64,000 nt of DNA, taken from contig NC_135029.1 in NCBI RefSeq assembly GCF_051020955.1, positions 7,272,001 through 7,336,000 of the forward strand, written 5' to 3'. The position numbers and the translations under genes are program-made. This document shows, one piece after another, positions 35,048 through 46,460 of this stretch. The notes beneath the pieces are model-generated. The model saw only the letters and a list, made by a program, of their open reading frames with translations. It was not told the origin of the DNA and searched no databases. The number at the start of each line of letters is the position of its first letter. Positions within the stretch are counted from its first letter, which is position 1. The stretch is from Megalopta genalis. Lineage: Eukaryota; Arthropoda; Insecta; Hymenoptera; Halictidae.

Positions 35048-35392
35048 CTAGACACTTTCGATTATTAGATTTTCGCGAATGATTAATATCCATTTGGCAG
35101 GAAAAATGAAGTTGTTCCGTGCTCGAAGACGGGTGTGGCCATCGTGGAACACCACGCGAGACTGTCCGGCACCCATGAACAAACCTCCCAAGGTTGGCGT
35201 CCCATATTTTCTAGCGACTGGCGGCAGTAATTGCTCCAGAATGAAATCGATGTTGGCCGAGTTGCCAGAAGAATGGAAAGGGATCCCGATCGCGTTCGTA
35301 TGCGCACGATTCACCGCGACTTTTATTCCCGATTGTGCGCCGCTAACGATCTTCGGGTGACTCGTTCCACGATGATCCTTGGCGCGAACAGT
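35048..35392 (-). CDS. Unrecognised coding-like open segment
   Basis: Minus strand, open for 114 codons between stops. It stands out because third codon positions are mostly G or C while flanking DNA is AT-rich, and the stretch from IPFHSSGNSANIDFILEQ through PPVARKYGTPTLGGLF to VVFHDGHTRLRARNN reads like ordinary protein. The first internal ATG is late, so it would be an internal exon or decayed element. The plus strand carries a competing 93-codon ATG frame (35079-35360) reading PPKVGVPYFLATGGSNC and LPEEWKGIPIAF. Only one can be real. I recognise neither family and found no strong splice sites. A degenerate mobile-element gene remains possible. Confidence 0.3.
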   Translation of the reverse strand, partial: TVRAKDHRGTSHPKIVSGAQSGIKVAVNRAHTNAIGIPFHSSGNSANIDFILEQLLPPVARKYGTPTLGGLFMGAGQSRVVFHDGHTRLRARNNFIFPAKWILIIRENLIIESV

Positions 35393-35544
35393 TCATCGAT
35401 CAAACCCTGACAGGGAAATTACGTTACCGTCGTTTTCGGTACATGCGTAATGGCTGGCGATACGGTGTTACCGTCACGTGGAGCTCCAAACCAGTGAATA
35501 TTATTTAACCGTCTGTAGACTCGAAATACAAGAATTTAGATTCA

Positions 35545-35965
35545 CAGTGACGAGCACAAGTGTCCACACATCTTTTTAAACGGCACAACTTTTTCAGAAC
35601 TGGTCTAAATCACTTGATCTTTTGTCAATGTTGGAGGGACTAGTTCACTGTACAATGTCTGAAATACCTTCTCTTTTAATTTTCCTATTACTTGGAATAA
35701 GAAAATGTAAAAAACTCGTTTCTTTACTTTTTGATCTGAACCTATAAAGAAAATTTAAAAAATGAATTTAGTACTTTTAGGTAACTTATATACACGCAGA
35801 ATATATCATTGAAATCGGCCATAGTCCGTGAAACGTGTAAAAATGACCAGTTTTTGGTTGAAGTTCGTAAAATACTGCGATTTTCGCGATCTTTAATTTA
35901 GCAGCAGCTTATGTCCAAAAAAAAAAAATAAAAATGATTCCGTCGCGTGGCCCACCCTGCATAAT
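35545..35965 (+). mobile_element. Family D repeat (copy 2)
   Basis: CACACATCTTTTTAAACGGC, AACTTTTTCAGAACTGGTCT, GGAGGGACTAGTTCACTG, TATTACTTGGAATAAG, TAGGTAACTTATATACACGC, ending GCCCACCCTGCATA. Same order as 21262-21596 but about 85 bp longer before the right tip. An A-rich run lies near 35918. Confidence 0.6.
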
Positions 35966-35969
35966 GACG

Positions 35970-36960
35970 TCATTTAATCCTCACCGACCCTGGCCACAAT
36001 TTGACGCCATTTTCAAATTTCAGAGTATATTATTCTGCTGTTTTTAGGAAAATTGATCTGAGGTTTTATAATTTTTATTTCTTTCAACATGACATATATG
36101 TATCTATTATTATTAATGGAAAAATGTATAACGTAAGTGTGACAATACGAGCAGGAGAAGACATGTTACCTCTCACAGTAAAGGACGAAGTGAATACACT
36201 AGTCACTTTGTTGTATGTCTTACTTAGATTATAAACAACAATATGGTAATACACGCAGCGAAAAGTGGAAAAAAGCGGTTTGTCCAGCACATCGTTTCAT
36301 TGTATGCGAAATATATGAAGAGAGCATTGCGTAGATATGTTCCTCCTTATTTTCAATAAAATATTTCGTAAAAGAGGATATTTGCCACTTACTATATTGA
36401 TTTTTTACGATAGTAACAATTTGAGACACTAGGTGACGCATAAAGTTTGAAACAAGAAGACCAAACAGTGCCACTTTTGTTTTCAACATTTACGGGGGTA
36501 TTTTAGTGTAAAGCGCGTGTATTTTTTCAACTTTGTTCGGAAACTTTTTCCAAAAATACAATTATATCTTTTGCAGTCAAATCAACGAGGTTCATTTGTA
36601 CGCGTCTCGACGACGTTTTAAAATTGTTTGGAACAAAAAAAGTTAAAATTAGTAGCACTGCATACTCCCAAACGGTCTCGAAAGTGGTCTTACGGTGTCC
36701 ATGATTCCGGCCACTTTGCTTGTTCGAAGTAAAAAACGTACACGTCCCTTAATTAACATGAATTTGGCTATAGCTAGAACAAACGAAGAAAGTCGCGATT
36801 AATAAAAAAAAAAAGTGGTAATTACCAGAACTTATCAGATAAGAGTTGAAATTCATACTTGTTGCTCGCTCGTAAGAACGAAGATAACACACCAAACGTG
36901 TAATATTTCGCGTGATATTAATATGTAACGTTTGATAGAATTGATTAAGCACTCAACGAG
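35970..36960. other. No gene seen
   Basis: Frames of 67-86 codons (36001-36234 plus; 36290-36084, 36489-36229 and 36952-36749 minus) are unrecognised and AT-driven. Confidence 0.4.
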
Positions 36961-36966
36961 AGAATA

Positions 36967-37185
36967 ATGCTGGGGCGAAGAAGATATAGTGGCGACGGAA
37001 ATCAATTATTAATTCCAGACAAGTACAGGGGAAAACGCGAAATCGATGTGTCGGAGCAACAAGCATGCCGGGCAGGAGTGGACACGCATACCTCGGCCAA
37101 GACAGTAATAACAAATAATCTTTATTGCTACACGAAACAAAATAGCGCCGACACGCAACTGATGATTTATCAAGTGCAACTTTAA
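36967..37185 (+). CDS. Short ATG-initiated frame, unknown
   Basis: 72 codons starting with a true ATG. It is polar and charged (MLGRRRYSGDGNQLL, IPDKYRGKREIDVSEQQAC) with three cysteines. Base composition is more balanced than the flanks. An opposite-strand 71-codon frame overlaps it (37224-37009). No domain, signal peptide or splice context supports it strongly. Annotated only because its composition is unlike the AT-driven frames around it. Confidence 0.18.
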   Translation: MLGRRRYSGDGNQLLIPDKYRGKREIDVSEQQACRAGVDTHTSAKTVITNNLYCYTKQNSADTQLMIYQVQL

Positions 37186-37458
37186 CGAAACCAGGAGAAC
37201 GCTGGAAAATTTATGCGCATGCAAAATCGTATAGTACAGAAGCTAAAACGCTGCTGTCGCGAACTATTTTTGTTACACCAGTTCTATAGATAATTAAAGA
37301 ATCCTTTACGTGTCTCGACGCAGTCGTAAATACTTCAAACGTTTGTGCACAACGCAATTGTTGTGTCATATTTACAACACAAATGGTAACAAAAATATGT
37401 TTGGAAATCGTTTGTTTCAACGTGTCATAAATAATAAATAAGTAGTAATAGTTATCAC

Positions 37459-37659
37459 TAGACTGCGGATCTTTGTGCAAAATAGAAATTTCCTAAGTCA
37501 ATTGCAATAAACGGAAATTAAGTAAAAACGTATTTTTTATTTTAATAATGTTAATCGATTGAAGTGGAGACAGCAACGTTTTTAATTTTTTTAAACGTGT
37601 TTACATATCGATATTTTATCTTGTCACTTTTATCATAAATGCATAAAATCCACAGTTTA
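37459..37659. mobile_element. hAT-like MITE, 201 bp, second full-length copy
   Basis: Tips TAGACTGCGGATCTTTGTGC and AAATGCATAAAATCCACAGT plus TTA are inverted. The flanks GTTATCAC (37451-37458) and GTTGTCAC (37660-37667) are an 8-bp target duplication with one mismatch. The length equals the 16119 copy although the interior sequence is diverged. Confidence 0.8.
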
Positions 37660-37667
37660 GTTGTCAC

Positions 37668-39067
37668 GTAAAATGTTAATTCAAATAATTAGCCTATGAA
37701 TTTGAATTGCCAATAATAAAAGCTAGCGACATTCTAGGTTTTGTAAAATAATTTGCGGAAATGAGAGATATTATGAAATATTGGAACAAAATCAAAATAA
37801 TGAAACACAATATTTGCTACCGTTCTGTAATATTTCCCTCGATTTTTCGACAAAAACAATCGGAAGAAGCGATTTAAAATTTTAAGTATATTTGAATATT
37901 GCCAAAGTAAATAAAAATAAAATACAAAAATTACCACGTTCATTCGTGATAATTTTTCTCTTATTTTGTATCCTATAAAATAATGACAAACGAGATTTAA
38001 TTTATTTTTACTTTTAAATGTAACTTTTTGTAAAATATTACAAAAAATAAGCAAGTTTTTTCAGGGAGTAAAACTTATGAAATCACAATTTTGTTATTGA
38101 AATGCTGAATACATTTACATTGATGTGGTCGTGACATCTTTGGATATAACGGGAAATACTTACGTCCACTCTAGATTGAGATAACACACGCAAATTCTAA
38201 GAGAAAATCTGATATCAATTTTACCACGCAATATTAACCTGAATGGGTTCTAGACCCACGCAAACAAATCATCGCCTGTTTATTACCGCAGGAAAAGAAG
38301 TTCGCTAACGTTAATAAAGAAAGCAATCATTAGGATCTCTATATTAATAAGATAGCACGTTCCCAGTTTTAACGTTGTGATGTATTATTACATTTAGCTG
38401 AAAAGCCGCCGAGACTTCTGTCAGTTGAACCATCTAAGATAAATTATTATGTTATTTTATTTCTAAAATGTAAAAATAAAATTTCTAAAATCACCTTCTA
38501 GTCGTTATAGTTGAAGCTACAACTTTTTATACCAATCTTTGACCAAATCTTCAAACGAATACGGCAAAAATCATATTGCATTTTCTTCGTGAAACTGAAG
38601 GAAGCAGATTAGAAAGACTACAATTGGATAGATAGTGCATAGATACCTATATACCTAGTTGATCAATCAGTTTCAGTCGTCAGTAGGGGCTATTTGCATA
38701 TTGCATTTGTCAATATATCAGTCTGTACAGTCGCGTCGGAAAGTCTGTTGACACCATTTAAAAAGCAATAATCTTTTTAAGACTTGAATTTTTATTTAGA
38801 TGCTAGAAAGATTATATTCAACTGGACATTTTTTGAAAATATCTCGAGTACTAATAATTTTTTTGTTTCAATACCGTAACGAATTTTTACGTAGAATAAA
38901 CGGAGGAATCGATCTATGCAATCAAAAATATGCATTTCCATTGAAAGAAATTATGCAATTATTGATCGCACATGCACACTGATGCATTTAAAAGAAATCT
39001 AAGAGCCTTCGAATGTAGTGCTCTTTGAACCACTCATCTTCCTCCTTTGGCATTTTTGATAAATGCT
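37668..39067. other. No gene seen
   Basis: AT-rich. A 106-codon minus frame (38054-37734) is Phe/Tyr/Lys-rich, as expected from A/T content, and unrecognised. Confidence 0.4.
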
Positions 39068-39071
39068 TTAA

Positions 39072-39290
39072 CACTAGATTTACGGAACTGGTCAAGATGA
39101 CGGGTTACCTAATTTTTTAACTTACGATTATTCGTATCGTAATTATGCATTTATGAGTTATTTACTCCATTTATGTATTACTTACAGCAAATGTTACAAT
39201 AACACTTGTTAAAAATCAGAATAAATGTCTTATTTTTACTTTTATAAACAAATATAAAACAGTTGCTTTTTGTGCTCTGTAAATCTAGTG
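39072..39290. mobile_element. piggyBac-like MITE flanked by TTAA
   Basis: CACTAGATTTACGGAACTGG at the left and GCTCTGTAAATCTAGTG at the right are inverted (12 terminal bases perfect). TTAA is present at both sides (39068-39071 and 39291-39294), the target of piggyBac transposases. The 219-bp interior has no frame of note. Confidence 0.8.
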
Positions 39291-39294
39291 TTAA

Positions 39295-39995
39295 TAACGG
39301 AGTTATTAACTGAAACGATTGCGTCGACCACCCTGTATACTATTATACTGTTATATTTCTTTATTTATTTAGGGCTTGAAAAAATGAAGAATTGACAATA
39401 ACTTAAGTGTATGGTAATCTTGTAAATCGGTTTTAAAGTGCCATAAGAATTAAAACATTGTATTTTAAGTCCGATATATTGTAAATCGAAGGATCGATTT
39501 TTCACGGTTTCATTTCTTAGTGAATCCATCTTTGACGTTGCGGTTCAGAGAATCGATTCAAGAATCAATCTCTTTGAAAGAATCGCCAATTCCTAGTTCG
39601 AAAGATATGATGCATGCTGTGCTGAAAAGAATAGCTTCAAAATATATAAACGTTTATAAACTTCCTATAAAGTATGACTTATAAAATCTTGAAACGCGCG
39701 CGCGCGACTTTTTTTATGATTTCCAATCCACGCATAGTAAACTTTCAGCTGCGTAATCTTATGAATAACTTATGATCCTTAAAAGGCTGAATGTGACATT
39801 GAAAACCTTGTAAAAAGGTAACTGAAGAAGGTCTAACGGAACCGCATTAAAGATCTCTTCGACTCGTGCCATTAAGAAAAAGAAAGTTTATTTAATCGAT
39901 CGGCTGACGATGGAATGCGATAAGCTGATTCACGTTAAATCGTTCATCCGGCATACCTTCCGCCTAGGAAACAAACTGGCGCGCTTGAAAACTGT
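39295..39995. other. No gene; truncated CACCCTGTATA end and a CG tract
   Basis: CCACCCTGTATA at 39328-39339 is a right tip of the CAGGGTG-ended group with no left partner. An alternating CG tract, ACGCGCGCGCGCGA, lies at 39694-39707, unusual in this AT-rich setting. Confidence 0.5.
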
Positions 39996-39999
39996 GTCT

Positions 40000-40440
40000 A
40001 ATGTAATGTAATCGTATCACTTGAGCTGGTCTAGACTATGTAACCCAGGCATCCTGTAATGGAACTGTCGGACATCGAGTCTGGAAGCTTGCCAAGGTCT
40101 AGAGTATGGATAGCCAGCACCGATGAAGTCCTAAGGACAAGGTCTCCTCGCGTAAAGCTTCCAACGTAAATATTGGGAGTGCAAGTCTAACCATTACTAC
40201 ATAGACGCTAGTTGGCCAATTTTGAAAACCAAGAAACAACGGGACAAGAGCACCCCAGGACCTGAAATTTAAGGAATCCGACAGTCACGGAGTTCAAAGG
40301 TCAAGGTCTCTTTCGAGCATGAACTCCAGCACGCTAACTGCTGAAAGAGGAGAGCCCAGAGATATTGGGAGTGCAGAACTAATTTAGAGTATGAAAATCA
40401 GATGTCTGCTAATGAATCTCGAGCACAATTATAATTAACT
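40000..40440. repeat. GC-richer block with two diverged internal repeats
   Basis: ATATTGGGAGTGCA occurs at about 40170 and 40363. CAAGGTCTC(C/T)T and TAGAGTATG also occur twice (near 40140/40304 and 40103/40385), in different spacings. The two halves therefore look like diverged copies about 160-195 bp apart with indels. No long frame is present. It could be a transcribed non-coding sequence or an old element. Confidence 0.4.
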
Positions 40441-40739
40441 CTTAATTGGTATACCAAGATCACGAGTAACCTCAACATTGTATATCTATTTTATCTTACG
40501 GTAAAAGTTTGAAAATAAAAGTTTTCTTACAGTGAATTATTTTGTTCTAGTACTCTTGTCAGTTTCATTAAAATAAACGAAGAAAAATACACACCTAATA
40601 TATTAACCATAAATCCATTATATACTTCACACTTCAAATATTCAACATTATTTATCTAGAATTAGATTAACACATTCCTTTGCACTTATTACTTGGAATC
40701 TATCATGATCTTAGTAGAAAATACATGTATTATATGTAT

Positions 40740-41288
40740 ATAAAGTGCTTCTTTTATCTTGTGCATTCAAATATCTTCGTCAATTTTGTTTATATGAAAA
40801 AATGTGTCGTAACAAATTTGTTTGGTTCAGAGATAGAAACATTATGATTTATTGGTTTTGTCTTTCAAGGTCATTTCTTCTGAGTTTTGATGGTCACCGT
40901 CATTTCTTGCATATTAACATCTATCGTTTATGATACAGCATCGTAAAACATATCAAGAGGAATTTAATGACCTAGGATACTACCAAAAAAATTTTTAAAT
41001 TTAAATGACCCTGAGTGAAATAATTGCACTACTTTAAAGCCGATCGAAAAAATTGCAAAATTTTGTCTTCTATAATTAATAAATTTATTTATTCTACAGT
41101 AAATGTTGAAAATGATGTCGATCGATTTCGAGGCATTTTCGGGCACAAGATATAAAAGTATCGCTTGCAAAGTCAATCATCGCTAATTAAACCTGCCTTT
41201 GAACCAAACAAATACGACATATTTTAAATATGTCGTAATATATTTAAATAACGAAATTTGAATGTGCAGGATAAAAGAAACACCCTAT
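40740..41288. mobile_element. Element with about 35-bp TIRs, type GGTGTTTCTTTTATC
   Basis: ATAAAGTGCTTCTTTTATCT then TGTGCATTCAAAT at the left is mirrored at the right by ATTTGAATGTGCAGGATAAA then AGAAACACCCTAT. A perfect-looking short palindrome, TACGACATATTTTAAATATG then TCGTA (41213-41237), sits near the right end. The related element 56620-57023 has GGTGTTCATTTTATCTT tips. No transposase is legible, and the frames within (40745-40933, 41176-40964) are unrecognised. Confidence 0.65.
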
Positions 41289-41289
41289 G

Positions 41290-42287
41290 TATTACACATA
41301 CATGTTACTTATATGTATATGATACATATATTATCTGATAACAAGAAACATTTTTCTGTAGAATAACACCACTCCGTCCATTCTCCGTGCCAGTGAAACT
41401 CTTTTGATCAAAGAGTTCTGCTCGAAGTAAATTGTTGTAAAGATCTTTTAAAATACAATCTTTGTGCTGCATACTATTTCTTGAATTATTTCTTTTGTCG
41501 TATTTGAAAAAAAAGTAAGGAAATAATTTATTGTTTGAAACTGTTATTATATTGAATGGATCGATATTAATTTTATTTTCAAATAACAGAATTGAAAACC
41601 ACAGTTCGAAATTAATCATATCAAATAGTTATTTCTTATTTTATTTTTCAATAAAATGTTTCGGACAGTTGATGTGAAAATCATTATACTATTTTGTAAC
41701 AAGTAAACTTTCATTAGCATGATCCGTTTAAAATAGAATTATCTAATTGAATATTCTACAGTGAATAATCAAATTATTATAAATGCTACACATATATATT
41801 ACCACCTATTGGAAATTTGAAAAAAAATATAATTCAAAATACGCTTGATAATAACATTAATTGCCATGAAGATTATTGTCGTATTTTTAACGACATGTGG
41901 CAATGTCGTTAAATGTTTCACAATGTTTGAAAATATTTAAAAGAACCCCTACCTTCGCATCTATAATAACTTCAACATTTTCAATTTATTAACCATCGGA
42001 TAGCTGAACTAAGCTGAACGGTAACGGAATCTTCCGCGACCCACGCCGATATTTCACTAATATATGCTTGGAGCCGCTTGAGCTCGAAGCTCCCATTCCT
42101 GTGCCACTACTCTAACTCATGCAGCATCGTCACCATCGATAAAATAGGAAAATCTCTGGAGACCCTGTTATCAGAATTCGAGGGTTAATGTATGTAATTC
42201 TTCTTTTCAATAATTCCCGTAAATGTCGATCGGATTTGAATCAGACTAGATTCTAGGACACGATGGAATCCAATTCTTGTCAAAATA
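41290..42287. other. No gene seen
   Basis: A 104-codon minus frame (41619-41305) is Asn/Ile/Phe/Lys-rich and unrecognised. A GC-richer patch near 42000-42120 has no frame. Confidence 0.4.
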
Positions 42288-42339
42288 TATTGGGTGGGCA
42301 ACCAAGTTCCCGCCGTTTTTTTTATATTTTAAGATTCCG

Positions 42340-42875
42340 CATGACATTAAATGTTTTTGGCATGATGCGTGTTTTCGACACCTCCTTCTTTTTCCTTTTA
42401 ATCAATGTTCTAAGACCGCGAAAGCTGCTCGCGACATTTATGCTGTGTGTGTGTGTGTGTGTGTGTGTGGAGAAGATGCCATAGCTGAAAGAACTGCTCG
42501 TAATTGGTATGCCAAGTGCAAAAATGGAAATTTTGACCTCGAAGACGCACCTCGTTCTGGCCGTCCAGTTGAGTTCGATGAAGAGCGATTAAACCAACCA
42601 TTGCACGAAAATTCGCGTCAAACGACAAGAGAACTGGCAAAGAAAATGGAATGCTCTCACACTGCTATAGAGAAGCATGTTCGCTCAATAGGAAAGGTTC
42701 GTAAGTGTGGAGCATGAGTCCCATACGCTTTAAATGACAATAAAAATCAACGAGCTTGGTTGGATAAATTTGTCGAGTCGAAACCCCGGGTGATTTCTAC
42801 CAACGAGGTATTGAAAATCTTATTGAACGTTGGGAAGAATTTGTAAACAACAAGGGAGAGTACATTATCGATTAA
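42340..42875 (+). pseudogene. mariner transposase, core-deleted
   Basis: The N-terminal half is clear: FRHLLLFPFNQCSKTAKAAR (first helix-turn-helix), a microsatellite-expanded segment, GEDAIAERTARNWYAKCKNG, DLEDAPRSGRPVEFDEER, NSRQTTRELAKKMECSHTAI (second helix-turn-helix) and GKVRKCGA. A TGA then stands where mariner proteins have Trp of WVPHAL, followed by PYALNDNNKNQ. The next recognisable residues, LDKFVESKP and, one frameshift later, DFYQRGIENLIERWEEF ending GEYIID, belong to the C-terminus. Roughly 170 residues containing the catalytic DD(D) core are deleted. It could at most bind TIRs. It is non-functional as a transposase. Confidence 0.92.
42444..42469 (+). repeat. (TG)13 microsatellite inside the mariner transposase
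   Basis: Lies between IYAV and GEDAIAE. It translates as alternating Val-Cys and keeps the frame. Related transposases have only one or two residues here, so it is an expansion of a short GTGT seed. Confidence 0.95.
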
Positions 42876-42972
42876 TTAGTTGTTAATTTTTATTGAAAGA
42901 TTAACTTTCAAAAAATTGCAAATAACGGCGGGAACTTAGTTGCCAACCCAAAGACCAAGAGATTTAAATATA

Positions 42973-43051
42973 TTGGATTGACAAGAAAGTAATTTCGATT
43001 TTGAAACAATTAGAACGAATGACAATCGGAAATACTTTCTTACCAATCCAA
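42973..43051. mobile_element. 79-bp mariner-type miniature element
   Basis: TTGGATTGACAAGAAAGTAA then TTTCGATT is mirrored by AATCGGAAATACTTTCTTAC then CAATCCAA. TA is present at both sides (42971-42972 and 43052-43053). The TIRs make up most of the element. It starts 21 bp after the larger mariner but its TIRs differ, so it is a separate family. Confidence 0.88.
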
Positions 43052-43054
43052 TAC

Positions 43055-43640
43055 AATAATTCCGAGAACAGAAAATATATAATTTAAAATATAACCTTGT
43101 CATCTATTTGTAACAATTAGTGCACCCACTGTGGTAAAGGGGTTGTGTGCAACGAACTGATTAACGCATTGAGGGCACGTTTACGTATAACAATATATGG
43201 TTAGCACTTATTTCCTAGAATGTTACTTGATCGATAAAACAGTCTTGAGTTTTTCAGGAGCACGGTTTGCGCAGGCTTTCGTTAGTCCCTTCTCGTATCA
43301 CGAATCAAGCTCGTGATATAAAATGAATATTATTAATTTCTTTGAAATCGAAATAAAATTGTGTTCCTCTACTATCGATATTCAAGCATTATAGCAAATG
43401 TATACATCTAATTAGTGTAAATCTTTTTTTCTATTCGGAAATAATTAAAAACTCCTAATGTATTTAAAAATTAAGAATATCAATATTATAAAAATATACT
43501 CTCTTTAGGAATACACAGCATTCCAATACCTATTAATTTCGTAATTACCACTGAGCCGACCGAAAAATAAATATGACTGTTTATTTAGAGAGTTCACCAT
43601 TTTTATTATAACACAGGATAGTGTAGCCGGTTACTGTGGG
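43055..43640. other. No gene seen
   Basis: AT-rich with no frame or repeat of note. Confidence 0.4.
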
Positions 43641-43642
43641 GT

Positions 43643-43817
43643 GACCAATTACTGTGGCTTTGGTTTCTTTTCAGGCATAATTAACTTTACATTCATCGAA
43701 TAAGACATATTAGATATTTTTATACTTTTATTTTGTTTATTTTTGAACGATATGTCTTATCCGATAAATATACGGTTAATTAAACCCGAAAACAAACCAA
43801 AGCCACAACAATTGGTC
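43643..43817. repeat. Foldback, 175 bp, arms of about 70 bp
   Basis: GACCAATTACTGTGGCTTTG then GTTTC and CGAATAAGACATA on the left are mirrored by TATGTCTTATCCG, AAACAAACCAAAGCCACAAC then AATTGGTC on the right. AT-rich loop. Likely a MITE. The target site is unclear. Confidence 0.8.
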
Positions 43818-43819
43818 TT

Positions 43820-46455
43820 TTCAATGCCAACAATCTCAAAATAGAAATGTAAAGAAGGTCAAGATAACTAGCATCGTAGTTTTAGCGTTGAACTTTTCTT
43901 AAACCGCTTGCCATGCTTTGGCATGTTTGACTCGCGATGGAGATTTTTATCAATAATTTGTTACATGTGAATGTTGTTACATTTTTTAAGTCGGAATAAA
44001 ATTCTGTTCTCTCGTCATCGATATTTAAATATTCAAGTAAATATAGACACACAATAAATACAAATTTTCTTTCCTTCTAAGGATTTAGTACAATCGATAA
44101 ATTTCTAATCGTTGTAACTATGAAGAAAATGGTATAGCAAAGGGTTAATCTAATCGCCATCAACAACGTAATCATGGATGTCAAAAGGTGATCTTGACGT
44201 ACACGAAAGTAGAATGTGAAATAGGTAGGTGGACGTAGGAAATGGGCGTAGGTCTGAACTTTTGTGGAATGTGAGATCAGGAAAACGGTCTGTTGGCTTC
44301 GAATAAATTTGAGATAATGTAAAATCAGCGGACTCGAAGTTTCCTTCGTACAAAGCCTTCAACAAGTAAACGAGCAAGAAAGAAGCTATATTAGGAGGAC
44401 AGTGTTGATGTTACAATCTGAAATTTATATAACTGATAATGTAAGCTATCTGTTATGAAACTACTCTAATAATAAAATGCTATAGCAATAATAGTTGCTT
44501 TATTTATTTATAAAAAACTATACGTAAAATTGTATAAAATTATATATAAAAATATACTATATACTACTATATATAACTATATATAAAACTATTTATAAAA
44601 ATAGATAGGAGGTATTAAAAAGCACTTCAACCTTTATTTTAATTTTTGAAAGATTTTTTGAAAGATTTTTCTACACGTTCTTGTAAACACAAAAATAACA
44701 TGCAACTTTTGTTTCAACTTTTTTCTAATATTTCGCATCGTTCTCGAGATATTCGACGATAGCCCTTAAAAGTGAATTATAGCACGAATGAAAAATAAGT
44801 ATGTGTTATGGATGATTTACTCTTCTACGACAAATTAAAGGTCAAAATGGCCAATTTAGAAACAAAACAAATCTAGGGGACTGTCGTTTTAAATATATCT
44901 GCTCATACGTCTTTATTGTAGTATATTCTGTCATAGTAAAAGGTTCGAGGAAAGATCCTTTTCGTTAATGTAAACAAAAATGATGAAAATTGTGTACAGG
45001 AAATAGGAATATGGACGATTTTCGAAAAATGGCTTTTCCTTTTATAGCATTTATGGAATCTGAAGGCTCGATTGTACCTGTCAATAAATCATCAATTTTT
45101 TATAACAATAATTAGGTAAAAAAACCCGGAGACTGAAATCAGATATTTGAAAACGCAATTTTATCAGAAATGTCCTTATTCCTCAAAACTTCCATAATGG
45201 ACATTATTTATTTATCACAAAAATGAATAGACTAAAGAGAAAATCCTAAAAATTCTCACAATATCTAAGTAATTTGATTAATGAATCTTAAACTAGAGAG
45301 CTAAAATTTATTGTAGTGGATGGTATTTCAACTCTTCTGCATCCTGAACATCTTAGTGAAATTCAGTTCGAATATATTAGAATAAAAATGAATTTGAATA
45401 ATTAATCAAAAGTTAGTGTCGCCCACATGTGACCGAAGCGACTCTCAACGCATTAAAGAACTTCATAATGCTATTGTTTTATGTTCAACTCATCAAAATT
45501 ATTGGAAAAAATAGACGTTTATATACCTAGCCCCTGTATCTTGCAATAGACTCAGACAATTTTTGTTTTGTATAGAAATCCGCAGTCCATTGACGAGCAA
45601 TGCTTTGTACATGCATTCTTACGTATTCCAGCTTCAGGTTCGGTTTGGTTTGCTGTCCCAGATGAATTCATTACTTCTTTCAAAACTGCACGTTCTCCAT
45701 GGCAACTTATCGCTCTCAGTCGACCTACATATTCTATTTTCTGCCGTATCCTTCTGAATTTTTGATTAAATCGTATGTAACTTTATGACGCCCCGATGTC
45801 TAATGCGTGACATTTTTAAACGAAGAATTTTTCCTTGCTTACTAACTGTTAGTACGATTTGTATTTCATCTTCGGATAACGACTTCTTACCGGTGCCATT
45901 GAAATGTCAATTAACCTGTTAACCGAGGAATTTTCTTTTGTCCAACTCGTTTCACAATGGGGACTCATTTCCAGCAGTGAGAAATTATATTATCACGTTT
46001 AAAGTAATCACTTTTTGATTATTTATTTTGACAAAATATTTTATTTATGACACGTTTAAAAAATATATAAAACAATCATTTCCAATGTACGAAGACATAA
46101 TTAAACGAATTGAAGTAATTATTTGGTGGTGTGATATTTCTTGAAGCAATGTGGCATACACAAAGCAACATTACAGTCGGGATACCAGAATCTCGATTTT
46201 TTTCACAAACCTTTTGAATAACACAATTTGCACCTTCTTGTGCAAACAGATAAAATAAACATTAACGTAATTTTTATTTACTTAAGATTACAGCCAAGGT
46301 TTTGTTTCTATACAAATTTGCAAAATACCACTATAAACATGCACAAATGAAATAGAATTGTGAATTTCGCCAACAATCCAAGAAATTTTATTTGAAGAAG
46401 GAGAATTGTTATGGAAACACAGTGATACAAAATAATAACACGTTTAACTAAAAAT
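43820..46455. other. No recognisable gene
   Basis: Mostly AT-rich, with a TATA/ATAA low-complexity run near 44510-44610. A 75-codon minus frame (44377-44150) and twin 64-65-codon plus frames (45563-45765) have no motif. GAAATCCGCAGTCCA near 45577 resembles a lone right tip of the hAT-like MITE. Confidence 0.4.
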
Positions 46456-46460
46456 TATAT

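Larger units (their letters stand above)
42290..42951 (+). mobile_element. Internally deleted mariner element
   Basis: The left TIR TTGGGTGGGCAACCAAGTTC then CCGCCGTT is mirrored by AACGGCGGGAACTTAGTTGC then CAACCCAA at the right. TA precedes the left end (42288-42289). The base pair after the right end is AG, so the right TA has mutated or been lost. At 662 bp it is about half a normal mariner (about 1.3 kb), because the middle of the transposase gene is missing. Confidence 0.92.
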
